NCBI GenBank assembly: GCA_963929865.1
Contig: CAWVKK010000039.1
Location: forward strand, 1 to 15,038
From: JAGZHZ01 sp963929865
Lineage (GTDB): Bacteria > Bacillota > Clostridia > Lachnospirales > Lachnospiraceae
Reading direction: 5' to 3'
Length of the DNA stretch: 15,038 nucleotides
The notes under the pieces: generated by a model
Told to the model about the DNA's origin: nothing
Databases searched by the model: none
What the model saw: only the letters and a program-made list of their open reading frames with translations
Position numbers and translations under genes: made by a program
In this document: positions 1 to 7,438 of the stretch, one piece after another
Layout: each line of letters starts with the position of its first letter
How positions within the stretch are numbered: the first letter of the stretch is position 1

Positions 1-57
1 CAAGGTTGTTTTACTGTTCAGTTATCAAGGTTCTTTGCTGTCTCAAACAGCTTTTTA
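1..57 (-). other. Leader of a predicted rRNA operon lying beyond the window
   Basis: Downstream of the last of four minus-strand promoters, the transcript would begin with a small hairpin (37-51, 5-bp stem) and then the string AGAACCTTGATAACTGAACA. That string closely resembles the boxA-like/processing leader found before 16S rRNA and in rRNA spacers of Firmicutes. No open frame with a ribosome-binding site is seen here. The rRNA itself is not in the window, so the identity is inferred from the leader and the promoter array. Confidence 0.6.
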
Positions 58-86
58 ATTATATCGCTTTTGACTGATTTTGTCAA
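58..86 (-). promoter_or_regulatory. Tandem promoter 4 (nearest the predicted rRNA operon)
   Basis: Minus-strand -35 TTGACA (81-86), a 17-nt spacer and -10 TATAAT (58-63): a perfect consensus sigma-A promoter. The upstream side is A-rich on the minus strand, like an UP element. The predicted start, seven bases after the -10, is a G at 51. Confidence 0.9.
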
Positions 87-143
87 GAACTTTTTTTATT
101 TTCTTTTTTTCAAAGTTCTTTCTTCTTTTTCGACAGCTTTTAA

Positions 144-172
144 AGTTTATCACACTCTTTTTAGTTTGTCAA
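144..172 (-). promoter_or_regulatory. Tandem promoter 3
   Basis: Minus-strand -35 TTGACA (167-172), a 17-nt spacer and -10 TAAACT (144-149), with TGA just upstream giving an extended -10. The predicted start is a G at 137. The bases after the -10 (TTAAAAGCTG) resemble those after promoter 4 (TAAAAAGCTG), which suggests duplication. Confidence 0.8.
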
Positions 173-222
173 GTCTTTTTTTCTCTTTCTTCAAACCATT
201 CTGTCGTTTTTGCGACTTCTGA

Positions 223-251
223 AGTATATCACTTTTCTTTTTTATTGTCAA
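223..251 (-). promoter_or_regulatory. Tandem promoter 2
   Basis: Minus-strand -35 TTGACA (246-251), a 17-nt spacer and -10 TATACT (223-228), preceded by TGA. The predicted start is a G at 216. It lies 79 bp from promoter 3 and 91 bp from promoter 1. Confidence 0.85.
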
Positions 252-313
252 GATATTTTTTCATTTTTTGAAACTTTTTATTTATTTCAAACATTTCTTT
301 GACAACGCTGACT

Positions 314-342
314 ATCATACACCCTTCCTTCTCAAATGTCAA
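314..342 (-). promoter_or_regulatory. Tandem promoter 1 (just after the histidine kinase gene)
   Basis: Minus-strand -35 TTGACA (337-342), a 17-nt spacer and -10 TATGAT (314-319). A possible G start lies at 308, six bases after the -10. It is the first of four promoters and sits only 45 nt past the stop codon of the histidine kinase gene. Confidence 0.75.
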
Positions 343-352
343 GAGATATTTT

Positions 353-376
353 GCGGGAACAGATCTTTGTTCCCGC
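353..376 (-). other. Perfect 9-bp stem-loop after the histidine kinase gene
   Basis: GCGGGAACA (353-361) pairs exactly with TGTTCCCGC (368-376) around a 6-nt loop, starting 11 nt beyond the kinase stop codon. On the minus strand the stem is followed by AAAATATC, not a T run, and on the plus strand by ATCG. It is therefore not a standard intrinsic terminator in either direction. It may stabilise the mRNA 3' end or cause a pause. Confidence 0.5.
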
Positions 377-386
377 ATCGTCTGCT

Positions 387-2024
387 TCATCTGTGCGCTG
401 CCTTCTGCCGGCTTTCCCGCTCTTCCGGCTGCTTGACCGCTCCCGACTCCGGATCCCCGTCCAGTTCAAACCAGAACTCTACGCCATTTTCATAATTGAT
501 CACGCCGCATTTCTGGTGGAAGGAATCCATAATCGCCTTTACGATCGACAGTCCGATTCCGCTTCCGCCGTATTCACGCGTTCTTGCTTTATCCACTTTA
601 TAAAATTTAATCCAGATGTTGTCAAGATCCTCCTCCGGTATCGGTTCTCCCGTATTAAAGACAGAAATTCTGACTTTTCCGTCTTCTTTGATCTTAATCT
701 TAATGTCAATGATTTTTTCTCCGCTGACATGGTTTAAGGCATTGCTGACATAATTTGTGACAACCTCTTCCACTTTAAACTCATCTGCCCATACATGGAC
801 AGGATTCGCCTGTCGGAAACGGATTTTCGCAGCCTTTTGCTGCGCCAGAATATCCGCCGACTGCACTACGCCCCGAATCAAAGCTGTCGCGTCAAATCGC
901 TCCATCACGACTTTCTCATTTCCAAACTCCAGTTGGTTCAATGTCAGAAGCTTTTTTACCATTTTATTCATCTTTCCCGCCTCATCGATAATGACATTGC
1001 AGTAAAAGTCTCTGCTTTCCTCATCGTCGTTGATGCATTCCTGAAGCCCCTCGGCATATCCTTGAATCAGCGCGATAGGAGTTTTCAGTTCGTGGGAGAC
1101 ATTCGACAAAAACTCTTTCCTCATCTCATCGATCTGGGTTTTCTGCTCAATATCTTTCTGCAGCTGATTATTTGCTGTTTTCAGCTCTGAGATCGTCATC
1201 TCAAGCGTCTCTGACATCTTATTGAAGTGTTCTCCGAGCAGTCCAATCTCATTGTTTCCGCCGCTGGAATATTTCGCGTCAAAGTCTAGCTCCGCCATCC
1301 TCTTTGACAGTTCTGTCAGTTCCATAATCGGCTTTGTGATTTTTTGCGAAACCCACGAGAAGATAAAAATGCTCATCAAAATTACCGCGATACTGATATA
1401 GGCGAGAAACTCATTTGAAATCTTTACGTTAGACCGGATACTCTCAAGCGGAACTCTCATCAAAAACGCGTCCCTATTGTCCAGAATTCCCCAGATTTCC
1501 AGATATTCCTGCTGAGATTCCAAATCCATATTTTTCTGCAGCGTATAGTGTTCGCTCTCCTCGATCACGGTTATATCGCTCTTATCGAGATCTGTCAGAT
1601 AGCCGTACAGCCTTCCCGCCATCAGTTTTGTGTCTATATTGTTCGTGTACAGCCCGATCGTGAAATCCTGCTTCAGCACAAGCAGCGAAATATTTTCCGA
1701 GCCGAATATGTTGTCCATGCTTTCGTTGACCATATCCGCATTCAGCCCGTATTCGGACACAATCTCATTGAGCTGTTCATACGTGCTGACCAGCGCATTC
1801 TGCTTTTTTAAAATATAATATTTTTCCAAAAAAAGGTTGTTGATCACCCAGTTCGATATGAGGACAAGCACGATCATCAGGATAAACGTAGCGCTCAGTT
1901 CTGTCTTGATCGAATATCTGCGAGTCTTTCGTTTTTCCTTCGACTGTTCTTCTCTTCGTGTCTGTGTTTTTTTTGTGTGAAAAGGGGGCGTTTTGCCATT
2001 TTTCAGATCCTGCAGAATTTTCAT
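387..2024 (-). CDS. Membrane sensor histidine kinase (HAMP, HisKA, HATPase)
   Basis: This is a 545-aa two-component sensor expected to autophosphorylate and pass phosphate to the regulator encoded immediately upstream. A basic N-terminal tail (1-42) precedes membrane helix 1 (about 43-64), an extracellular sensor region (65-205), helix 2 (206-226), HAMP (227-280), HisKA with the H-box SHELKTP (phospho-His 311), and the ATPase domain with N-box NYVSNALNH (424-432), the segment FNTGEPIP and the G2 box GGSGIGLS. The ATG at 2024 is chosen over a longer frame beginning at 2150, because GAGGTGG sits 7-8 nt before it and only 1 nt separates it from the regulator's stop codon. The longer frame would overlap the regulator by over 120 nt. 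The sensor region has no domain I recognise, so the signal is unknown. The last 25 residues are charged and poorly structured. Confidence 0.95.
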   Translation of the reverse strand: MKILQDLKNGKTPPFHTKKTQTRREEQSKEKRKTRRYSIKTELSATFILMIVLVLISNWVINNLFLEKYYILKKQNALVSTYEQLNEIVSEYGLNADMVNESMDNIFGSENISLLVLKQDFTIGLYTNNIDTKLMAGRLYGYLTDLDKSDITVIEESEHYTLQKNMDLESQQEYLEIWGILDNRDAFLMRVPLESIRSNVKISNEFLAYISIAVILMSIFIFSWVSQKITKPIMELTELSKRMAELDFDAKYSSGGNNEIGLLGEHFNKMSETLEMTISELKTANNQLQKDIEQKTQIDEMRKEFLSNVSHELKTPIALIQGYAEGLQECINDDEESRDFYCNVIIDEAGKMNKMVKKLLTLNQLEFGNEKVVMERFDATALIRGVVQSADILAQQKAAKIRFRQANPVHVWADEFKVEEVVTNYVSNALNHVSGEKIIDIKIKIKEDGKVRISVFNTGEPIPEEDLDNIWIKFYKVDKARTREYGGSGIGLSIVKAIMDSFHQKCGVINYENGVEFWFELDGDPESGAVKQPEERESRQKAAHR

Positions 2025-2025
2025 C

Positions 2026-2703
2026 TCAATCCACCTCAAATTTATATCCCATACCCCAGATTGTTTTGATATAATCCCCCTTATCTCCCAATTTACTTCT
2101 GAGTTTTTTGACATGCGTGTCAATCGTTCTGGCATCGCCGAAATAATCATAATTCCAGACGCTGTTTAGTATTTTCTCTCTTGAAAGAGCTATATTTTGA
2201 TTTTCTGCAAAGTAAGTCAGAAGTTCAAATTCTTTAAAGCTTAAATCGACAGGCTTGCCGTCGATCAGCACCATGTGCGCGGCCTTGTTGATCTCGATCG
2301 CCCCCGCGCGGATAATATCTTCTTTTGCGATTCCGCTTGTTCTGCGCAGGATAGCCTCCACACGCGCCACCAGAATTTTCGGGCTGAACGGTTTTGAGAT
2401 ATATTCGTCCACTCCCAGCTCAAATCCCAGCAGCTCGTCTCTCTCATCGCCCTTTGCCGTCAGCATGATAATCGGAACCTTTGAATGTTCCCTGATTGTT
2501 CTGCACACCTCCCAGCCGTCCATCTTCGGCATCATAACGTCCAGGATAATTAAAGCGATATCTTTCGTAGAAAAAAAGAGGTCAACAGCGTCCGCCCCAT
2601 TCTCTGCCTCCAACACCTGAAAATCTTTTTTTACAAGGAAATCTTTCACCAGCTTTCGCATTCTGCTTTCGTCATCTACTACTAATATTTTTAATTTATC
2701 CAT
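2026..2703 (-). CDS. OmpR/PhoB-family response regulator
   Basis: This 225-aa cytoplasmic DNA-binding regulator is the partner of the histidine kinase that begins 1 nt downstream. The receiver domain (1-120) has the acidic pair D10-D11, phospho-acceptor D55 in LDVMMPKMDG, T82 in MLTAKG and K104 in SKPF. The C-terminal winged helix (about 128-225) carries the family signatures SFKEFELL and DTHVKKLRSKL and ends in WGMGYKFE. The start is supported by GGAGG 8 nt before the ATG. A TATACT hexamer lies at 2729-2734 upstream, but no convincing -35 accompanies it, so a private promoter is only possible. Target genes cannot be read from the window. Confidence 0.97.
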   Translation of the reverse strand: MDKLKILVVDDESRMRKLVKDFLVKKDFQVLEAENGADAVDLFFSTKDIALIILDVMMPKMDGWEVCRTIREHSKVPIIMLTAKGDERDELLGFELGVDEYISKPFSPKILVARVEAILRRTSGIAKEDIIRAGAIEINKAAHMVLIDGKPVDLSFKEFELLTYFAENQNIALSREKILNSVWNYDYFGDARTIDTHVKKLRSKLGDKGDYIKTIWGMGYKFEVD

Positions 2704-2742
2704 CGTTCATTCCTCCGTTTTTGCAGACAGTATACGCGATAA

Positions 2743-3429
2743 TTATGAATCTTCTGTGATTTTTTCGATCTTTTTCCGAATTTCCTGCATCCGGTAGTCG
2801 GTAGAGGAGATCACCTCTGCACATGCTTTCAATTCCCTTGATATCTCTTCCGGATTTTCAATATCTTTCTTATAGCGGAGCTGGTGATCCAGACTCGCCC
2901 AAAAGTCCATGGCAATCGTGCGGATCTGCACTTCTACCCGCATCGGTTTTTTGATCTTGGGCAAAAAGACCGGAATTTCCACAATCATGTGATAGCTGCG
3001 GTAGCCGTTTGGTTTTGGATTTTCAATATAATCTTTGACTTCCAGCACTTTCAGATCATCCTGCCTTGCGAGCATTCGCGCCACATCATAAATGTCATCC
3101 ACAAAATGGCATACGACCCGGATTCCGGCGACGTCGTTTAAGTTCTCCTCGATCGATTCCAGCGTCTTTTCAAATCCTTTTCTTTCCAGCTTGCTCATAA
3201 TGCTGACCGGAGATTTGATTCTCGATTTTATAAAATTAATCGGATTTCTCTGATATTTTACAGACATCGCATCGTTGAGAATCTCCAGCTTTGTCTGCAC
3301 TTCCCGAATGGCGCAGCGGTACATCATCATCATTTCCTGATATTGCTGCATCTGCTCTAAAAACTGTTCGGGAACCTCCATCTTATTTGATTGTTCCAAA
3401 AAAGTAGCTTTACCCTTCGCTTCCAGCAT
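2743..3429 (-). CDS. Small alarmone synthetase, RelQ-type (p)ppGpp synthetase
   Basis: This 228-aa protein contains only the RelA/SpoT synthetase domain. It lacks the HD hydrolase, TGS and ACT domains, which fits the single-domain small alarmone synthetases that transfer pyrophosphate from ATP to GDP or GTP. Visible motifs are the basic stretch SRIKSPVSIMSKLERKG (69-85), DVAGIRVVC (99-107), the G-loop-like PKPNGYRSYH (138-147) and EVQIRTIAMDFWASLDH (166-182). Length and layout are closest to the RelQ/YjbM group (about 210-230 aa). The N-terminal 40 residues are Met/Gln-rich and helical. An AAAGGAG box precedes the ATG at a rather long spacing of about 14 nt; Met17 is an alternative start. It follows the serine hydrolase gene by 23 nt and precedes the response regulator by 39 nt. 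Confidence 0.93.
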   Translation of the reverse strand: MLEAKGKATFLEQSNKMEVPEQFLEQMQQYQEMMMMYRCAIREVQTKLEILNDAMSVKYQRNPINFIKSRIKSPVSIMSKLERKGFEKTLESIEENLNDVAGIRVVCHFVDDIYDVARMLARQDDLKVLEVKDYIENPKPNGYRSYHMIVEIPVFLPKIKKPMRVEVQIRTIAMDFWASLDHQLRYKKDIENPEEISRELKACAEVISSTDYRMQEIRKKIEKITEDS

Positions 3430-3452
3430 TTCTTTCTTTTCTTCTCCTTTGC

Positions 3453-4547
3453 TTATGTGTTTTCTGCCGCAAGATAATCATAAATCCATGCCGACAGCTC
3501 CTGAATATCTGCCTGCGTCTGCGCGTTGCTTTCCATATCGTTGACCAGAATACATACGATGTAATCGCCAAAGGATGTGTGAACGATCGCCGCGTCTCCT
3601 TCTACCATCCCTTTTTCAGGGACCTCCGCCTGTGCGATCTCTCCCGTCTTGTTTGCGACCCATTCCTGCTCCCCGTTCAGACGAGTCTGCAGTCCAGATG
3701 GAATTTTGTTTCTTCTTTCCTGGCTCTGCAAAAAAGAAAGCATTTTTTCGGATGCCTCCGCGCTGACGCACGTCCCATGGTAAATTTTTTCAAGCAGGCT
3801 CACACAGTCCCGCGCCGATGTATAGTTATCTCCGTCCGTCTGATACGACAGCATCAGTCTCCCCATCGAGGTGTCACAATATCCCTGCTGCTGCGCGTAT
3901 TTTGTCACCTGCGCCATACCCTCCGCGGAATCTCCGCCTCCTAAAAAATCTGTAACCAGAGTATTGCACGCCGTGTTATCGCTGACCGTAATCATAGGCT
4001 TCACCAGGCTTTCTGCCTGCTCCTGCTGCAGACGGCTCTGTCCGATCTGCTCATAGATTTTCTCCATCACAAACAGCTTGATCAGACTTGCAGATTTCAT
4101 CTTTCTTCCGTGAGATACAGAATAGACGTCGCAGTTTTCCTGCGTCTTCATCCCTTCTGTCTTTAGCGCAACTGACCAGATTCCGTCATAGGAACGGATC
4201 TTCTCTCTCAAAAGCTGCGCCATCTGGCTCTGTGCCGTTTCCTGCTGCCTGTTTTCTGTCTCCTGAGGTTTTTCTGTCTCCTGAGGCATTTCCTCCTGCG
4301 TCTGCCTCTGCGCGGCGCTTTCTGTCGCAGATTCTCCCTCGCTTTGAACTTCTTTTTGCATATCGGCATCCGTATGCTCTGGTTCAGACAGTGCGCCTGT
4401 ATCGGTCTGGATGCCCTGCGCAGTTGTCGTTGCATTTATGTCCTGCTGCCGGCTTTGCCTTGCTATTTTTCGAAACAGCATTCCTGTCTCCCCTAAAATC
4501 ATCAGCAGCAGCAAAACCGATAAGATCCATAATATCTTTTTCTTCAT
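3453..4547 (-). CDS. Membrane-anchored class A beta-lactamase-like serine hydrolase
   Basis: This 364-aa protein has an N-terminal membrane anchor or signal sequence (about 4-25), then an 80-residue Gln/Glu/Thr-rich linker (30-110), then an extracellular penicillin-recognising fold. The three active-site motifs are present in order: S154-L-I-K157 (SxxK, nucleophile Ser154), S189-D-N191 (SDN) and K300-T-G302 (KTG). The spacing fits the class A family, but no ExxLN omega-loop segment supplying the deacylating Glu is visible about 35 residues after SDN. The region instead reads DTSMGRLML and then NYTSARD. Efficient beta-lactam hydrolysis is therefore doubtful; a cell-wall peptidase, esterase or penicillin-binding role is as likely. 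The Shine-Dalgarno is weak (GAGAGAAG). It sits 74 nt after the FHA gene, the longest gap in this block. Confidence 0.85.
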   Translation of the reverse strand: MKKKILWILSVLLLLMILGETGMLFRKIARQSRQQDINATTTAQGIQTDTGALSEPEHTDADMQKEVQSEGESATESAAQRQTQEEMPQETEKPQETENRQQETAQSQMAQLLREKIRSYDGIWSVALKTEGMKTQENCDVYSVSHGRKMKSASLIKLFVMEKIYEQIGQSRLQQEQAESLVKPMITVSDNTACNTLVTDFLGGGDSAEGMAQVTKYAQQQGYCDTSMGRLMLSYQTDGDNYTSARDCVSLLEKIYHGTCVSAEASEKMLSFLQSQERRNKIPSGLQTRLNGEQEWVANKTGEIAQAEVPEKGMVEGDAAIVHTSFGDYIVCILVNDMESNAQTQADIQELSAWIYDYLAAENT

Positions 4548-4621
4548 TTTTCTCTATCTTCTCTCTTCGTGTTTTCCCTGTTGTTTCTAAAACAGCGAGC
4601 CTTTTTTTCCTGTGTCTGCAG

Positions 4622-5563
4622 TTACTGAAGCCGGAAAATATTGTCTGTATTTCCAATCCGGAATACAGCTCTGCTCCCGACATTGCTCCATGTCTCTTTG
4701 GGCAGCCTTACTTTTCCGTTTAAATAGATTCCGCTCTGCGAATAATCCATGATAAAAAATTTTCCCGTCTGTCTGTTGAAGCGGACTACACAGTGGACCT
4801 GTCCCACCTCCGGGCTGTCAAGCCGGATGTTGCAAAGCTCCGGATCTCTCCCTATAATAATCTCCGGAGTATGCGCAAACGAAAACCGCGCGGAAGCGTA
4901 CTCCCCTGCCTCCCCTATGATTTCTCCTGATGCCTGATATCCCTTTTTCTGCTCGGAACGGTATTCTCTTTTTGTCGTTCTCTCGTCTGTCTGTCTTCTT
5001 CTGTTCTTTGCGCGGCGGTCATCAAAAATACTCTTGTTCACAATTGGGATCAGCGAAAAGAGGAACGTGACCAGATGAATTCCAAAGTTTGCGTAAAGAC
5101 CGTATCCGATCCCTTTATCCACAGAAATCGTCATCAGGTTTGAGATAATCGTCTCCGGAAATCCTCCCAGGAACATCACGATACTTCCTAAAATTGCCGC
5201 ATCTGTCAGTAATTCCAGAATGCAGCATGTTATCGTCACTGTTTTTACTTTTTTCCCATAGACAGCCGAGACAACGATGGCAGATCCGATTTCCAGAACA
5301 ACCAGAAAAATCAGCAGTCCCTGAAAAATCTGGTACAGCATCGCGCAGTAGTCTCCGTTTCCTGCAAGAGACAATAAAATCTGCATATCATTGTCGATCT
5401 GAAACAGATATTCTAAAATGTGGAGTCCCGATTTTTGATACGCTAAGCCGATTACAGGAACCGATATATCTATAAATGGTAAGAAAATACATCCCGCTGC
5501 CAAAAAAAAGCAAAAAATTAACACAATCTGATACGTCAGCTGCTTTCTATTACTTTTCTTCAT
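4622..5563 (-). CDS. Four-helix membrane protein with C-terminal FHA domain
   Basis: This 313-aa protein has membrane helices at about 11-31, 78-101, 107-132 and 155-175, a strongly basic cytoplasmic stretch (182-208, NRRRQ...), and an FHA phosphopeptide-reading domain (about 228-313). FHA landmarks are the Gly-Arg pair G238-R239 (IIIGRDPEL), H257 in GQVHC, and N282-G283 in GIYLNG. The usual phosphothreonine-contacting Ser of the SxxH motif appears as Gly254 and the Thr of TxxNG as Ile, so ligand binding may differ from canonical FHA domains. GAGGAG lies about 8 nt before the ATG. Placed 19 nt after the pseudokinase gene and near a kinase and a phosphatase, it is likely the membrane-bound reader of phosphorylation by this locus; that role is inferred. 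Confidence 0.88.
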   Translation of the reverse strand: MKKSNRKQLTYQIVLIFCFFLAAGCIFLPFIDISVPVIGLAYQKSGLHILEYLFQIDNDMQILLSLAGNGDYCAMLYQIFQGLLIFLVVLEIGSAIVVSAVYGKKVKTVTITCCILELLTDAAILGSIVMFLGGFPETIISNLMTISVDKGIGYGLYANFGIHLVTFLFSLIPIVNKSIFDDRRAKNRRRQTDERTTKREYRSEQKKGYQASGEIIGEAGEYASARFSFAHTPEIIIGRDPELCNIRLDSPEVGQVHCVVRFNRQTGKFFIMDYSQSGIYLNGKVRLPKETWSNVGSRAVFRIGNTDNIFRLQ

Positions 5564-5582
5564 TTTTTATCTCCTCTCTTTT

Positions 5583-6644
5583 TTACCACACTAAGATTAA
5601 AATAATTGCCAATATGACAGCAATCACCCCTTCTATTCCAATCAATACCGGCAAAAAATAGTTTCTGCTCTCTTCTTTTTTTCTGTTTTTCTCTTTCATT
5701 CCCTGATTTGATGTCCAAAAAATCTGTTCCAGCTTTTTTAAATTTACCTCTTTTCTTTTTAAATCTCCGTTTAAGACATTCATCAACCCCTTTTCCGTTT
5801 CCGGATGCATCCACACTCCCAGCTCCATCGGCGCCTTTATCCTTTCTCTTTTTATCTTTTTTTCCTGAAAGCGCGGCATTTCTCCCGTCACCATGCGGTA
5901 GAAGACAGCCGCCGCCGCATACACATCCGCTTTTTGCCAGAACCATTCCGTATCTTCATAGATTTCCCGCGGGATATACGGATTTTCCTCAAATAATTTC
6001 CCTCTTGCCTTGCTGTCGTTGACCCGCATTCCAAAATTGACCAGCTTGACCTCCTCTTCCGCCACCACGATATTGTCGATGGAAAGATTTCCATGCGCTC
6101 TTCCCGCCTGCTGCAGCCGTTCTAAAATCTGGATCACCTGTCTCATCCAGCTTCTCGCCTGCCCAAAGATAATGGGGTTTTCGCGTTCCACAATCTCCCC
6201 GATGGTTTTTCCAGGCACCCACTCTCTGATATAATATGCCGTTCCATACTGTATAATCTGGTCACAGACGTTTGCCACTCCGTCAAATTTTCCAAGCTGT
6301 CCCCAGTTCTGCGCTTCCTCAAAGAAAGCTTTCTTTCCAGCCTCATATAGCTTTTCCCATTTCGGCTCGCTGACAAGCTCTCTGCCGTCAATGCGAAACG
6401 CAATTTTTTCCGGAAAATATTCCTTGATCACAATTTTTTTCTCGATCAGATTGTCCCATCCAAGGTAGCTGACCCCTATGGAATCTTGATGGAAGGCTTC
6501 TATAATTATATATCGGTCGGATAGCAGCGTCCCTGGCATCTGATAGGATGGACTGCTTTTTTTTGTCTCCCGCGGACGTCCGCAGTAAGGGCATTCCTGC
6601 CTTTTTTCGGAATATTCTCTCATGCAACCCATGCACTTTATCAT
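5583..6644 (-). CDS. Zinc-ribbon pseudokinase with C-terminal membrane anchor
   Basis: This 353-aa protein is a paralogue of the lectin-kinase encoded two genes upstream. A zinc ribbon (C4, C7, C18, C21) leads into a protein-kinase fold (about 44-312) and a final hydrophobic helix (329-352) with no domain beyond it. Kinase landmarks are partly lost. The ATP-site Lys74 (VIKEYF) and Asn191 remain, but the glycine-rich loop is degenerate (FHQDSIG). The HRD motif is HGN (184-186), so the catalytic base is missing, and DFG is NFG (203-205), so the metal-binding Asp is missing. Catalysis is unlikely; a scaffold or allosteric partner of the active kinase is the best guess. The start at 6644 follows GGGGAG by 8 nt. 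An open frame extends upstream to 6926, but that stretch overlaps the phosphatase gene in another frame and has no kinase homology. Confidence 0.9.
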   Translation of the reverse strand: MIKCMGCMREYSEKRQECPYCGRPRETKKSSPSYQMPGTLLSDRYIIIEAFHQDSIGVSYLGWDNLIEKKIVIKEYFPEKIAFRIDGRELVSEPKWEKLYEAGKKAFFEEAQNWGQLGKFDGVANVCDQIIQYGTAYYIREWVPGKTIGEIVERENPIIFGQARSWMRQVIQILERLQQAGRAHGNLSIDNIVVAEEEVKLVNFGMRVNDSKARGKLFEENPYIPREIYEDTEWFWQKADVYAAAAVFYRMVTGEMPRFQEKKIKRERIKAPMELGVWMHPETEKGLMNVLNGDLKRKEVNLKKLEQIFWTSNQGMKEKNRKKEESRNYFLPVLIGIEGVIAVILAIILILVW

Positions 6645-6691
6645 GATCTCATCTCCCCTTTTCTCCTGCTTTCCTCTCGCCGCATGGATTT

Positions 6692-7417
6692 CTATCGAAT
6701 CCAGACTCCAATCGCCGAAAAATTGTCCATATACTTTCCCCGTCCGTTTTCCATCACAATCCGTTCCATCATGTTGAGCCAATGCGCCACGCTTTTTGCC
6801 TTTTGCAGAGTATGTTCCATCCATTCTTCCACGATATATTCCCAAAATCCGTCGCTGCACAGCAAAAAAGAGGTATCCCCTGTCAGGGCGATTCTTTTTG
6901 ACAGATCGTATGCGTTCCGGTTCCATTCACTTCCCATCACTCTGAGCAGTCTGTTCCGGTCGGGATGCGTCCGGATATCTTTTTCTGAAATTTCTCCGCT
7001 TTTGACAAGCATCTGCGGAACGCTGTGGTCCAGCGTTCTCTGCCGGATGCGTCCTTGTTCGAAAGCATACAGCCGGGAATCGCCGATATGCCCCCACATC
7101 GCGTCGTTTCCATCGATCAAAAGCGCAGCCAGCGTTGTCTTCATCTGTTCAAAGGCGTGCTGCTCTTTTTGCATGTTCAGCAGCCGCCGCTGTCCGTTTT
7201 CAAACAAATCCGTGAGATAGCTCTCATACGAGTCTGTCCGCTCAAACAGATAAACCCCGTAAGAAGTTATCATTTCAGAAGCGATTTCTCCCGCCCCGTG
7301 TCCCCCCAGACCGTCGGCGAGCAAAAAGACGCTTGCCTCTTTTTTTTCTTTCATTCGAATGCTGTCTTCATTGTTTTCTCTCTTTCCCTGCCTGCTTAAC
7401 ATTGCATATGTCATCAT
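6692..7417 (-). CDS. PP2C/PPM-family Ser/Thr protein phosphatase
   Basis: This 241-aa soluble phosphatase of the PrpC/Stp1 type would remove phosphates placed by the neighbouring kinase. All metal-site landmarks are present: N-E17-D18 near the N-terminus, A-D35-G-L-G-G-H-G, the TTLAALL strand, GHIGDSRLY (109-117), DHS (130-132), C-S-D189-G and D231-N-F. The length matches stand-alone bacterial PPM enzymes, and there is no membrane segment. Two adjacent ATG codons (7417 and 7414) are possible starts. An AGGA lies 3 nt before the first and 6 nt before the second, so the protein may begin at Met2 (MTYAML). It lies 21 nt after the kinase gene and 47 nt before the pseudokinase gene; kinase-phosphatase pairs are typical of Hanks-type systems in Firmicutes. 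Confidence 0.95.
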   Translation of the reverse strand: MMTYAMLSRQGKRENNEDSIRMKEKKEASVFLLADGLGGHGAGEIASEMITSYGVYLFERTDSYESYLTDLFENGQRRLLNMQKEQHAFEQMKTTLAALLIDGNDAMWGHIGDSRLYAFEQGRIRQRTLDHSVPQMLVKSGEISEKDIRTHPDRNRLLRVMGSEWNRNAYDLSKRIALTGDTSFLLCSDGFWEYIVEEWMEHTLQKAKSVAHWLNMMERIVMENGRGKYMDNFSAIGVWIR

Positions 7418-7438
7418 ATGTCCTGTATTGTCTCCCTT

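Noticed and set aside
1..300. Small plus-strand frames in the T-rich left end
   Set aside because: Phe/Leu-only peptides from poly-T tracts, without ribosome-binding sites, lying over the minus-strand promoter array.
353..376. Intrinsic terminator after the histidine kinase gene
   Set aside because: The stem is perfect, but neither strand has the required T run after it.
2025..2150. Longer N-terminus for the histidine kinase, starting at 2150
   Set aside because: It would overlap the response regulator by more than 120 nt in another frame and has no ribosome-binding site; the ATG at 2024 has GAGGTGG and follows the regulator stop by 1 nt.
4088..4723. Plus-strand open frame (211 codons)
   Set aside because: Antisense to the serine hydrolase gene; the composition (Ser/Pro/Leu/Phe-rich) follows from the Gln/Glu-rich linker on the coding strand.
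6645..6926. N-terminal extension of the pseudokinase frame
   Set aside because: Its sequence lies mostly antiparallel to no known domain and overlaps the PP2C coding region in another frame; the zinc ribbon and GGGGAG site fix the start at 6644.
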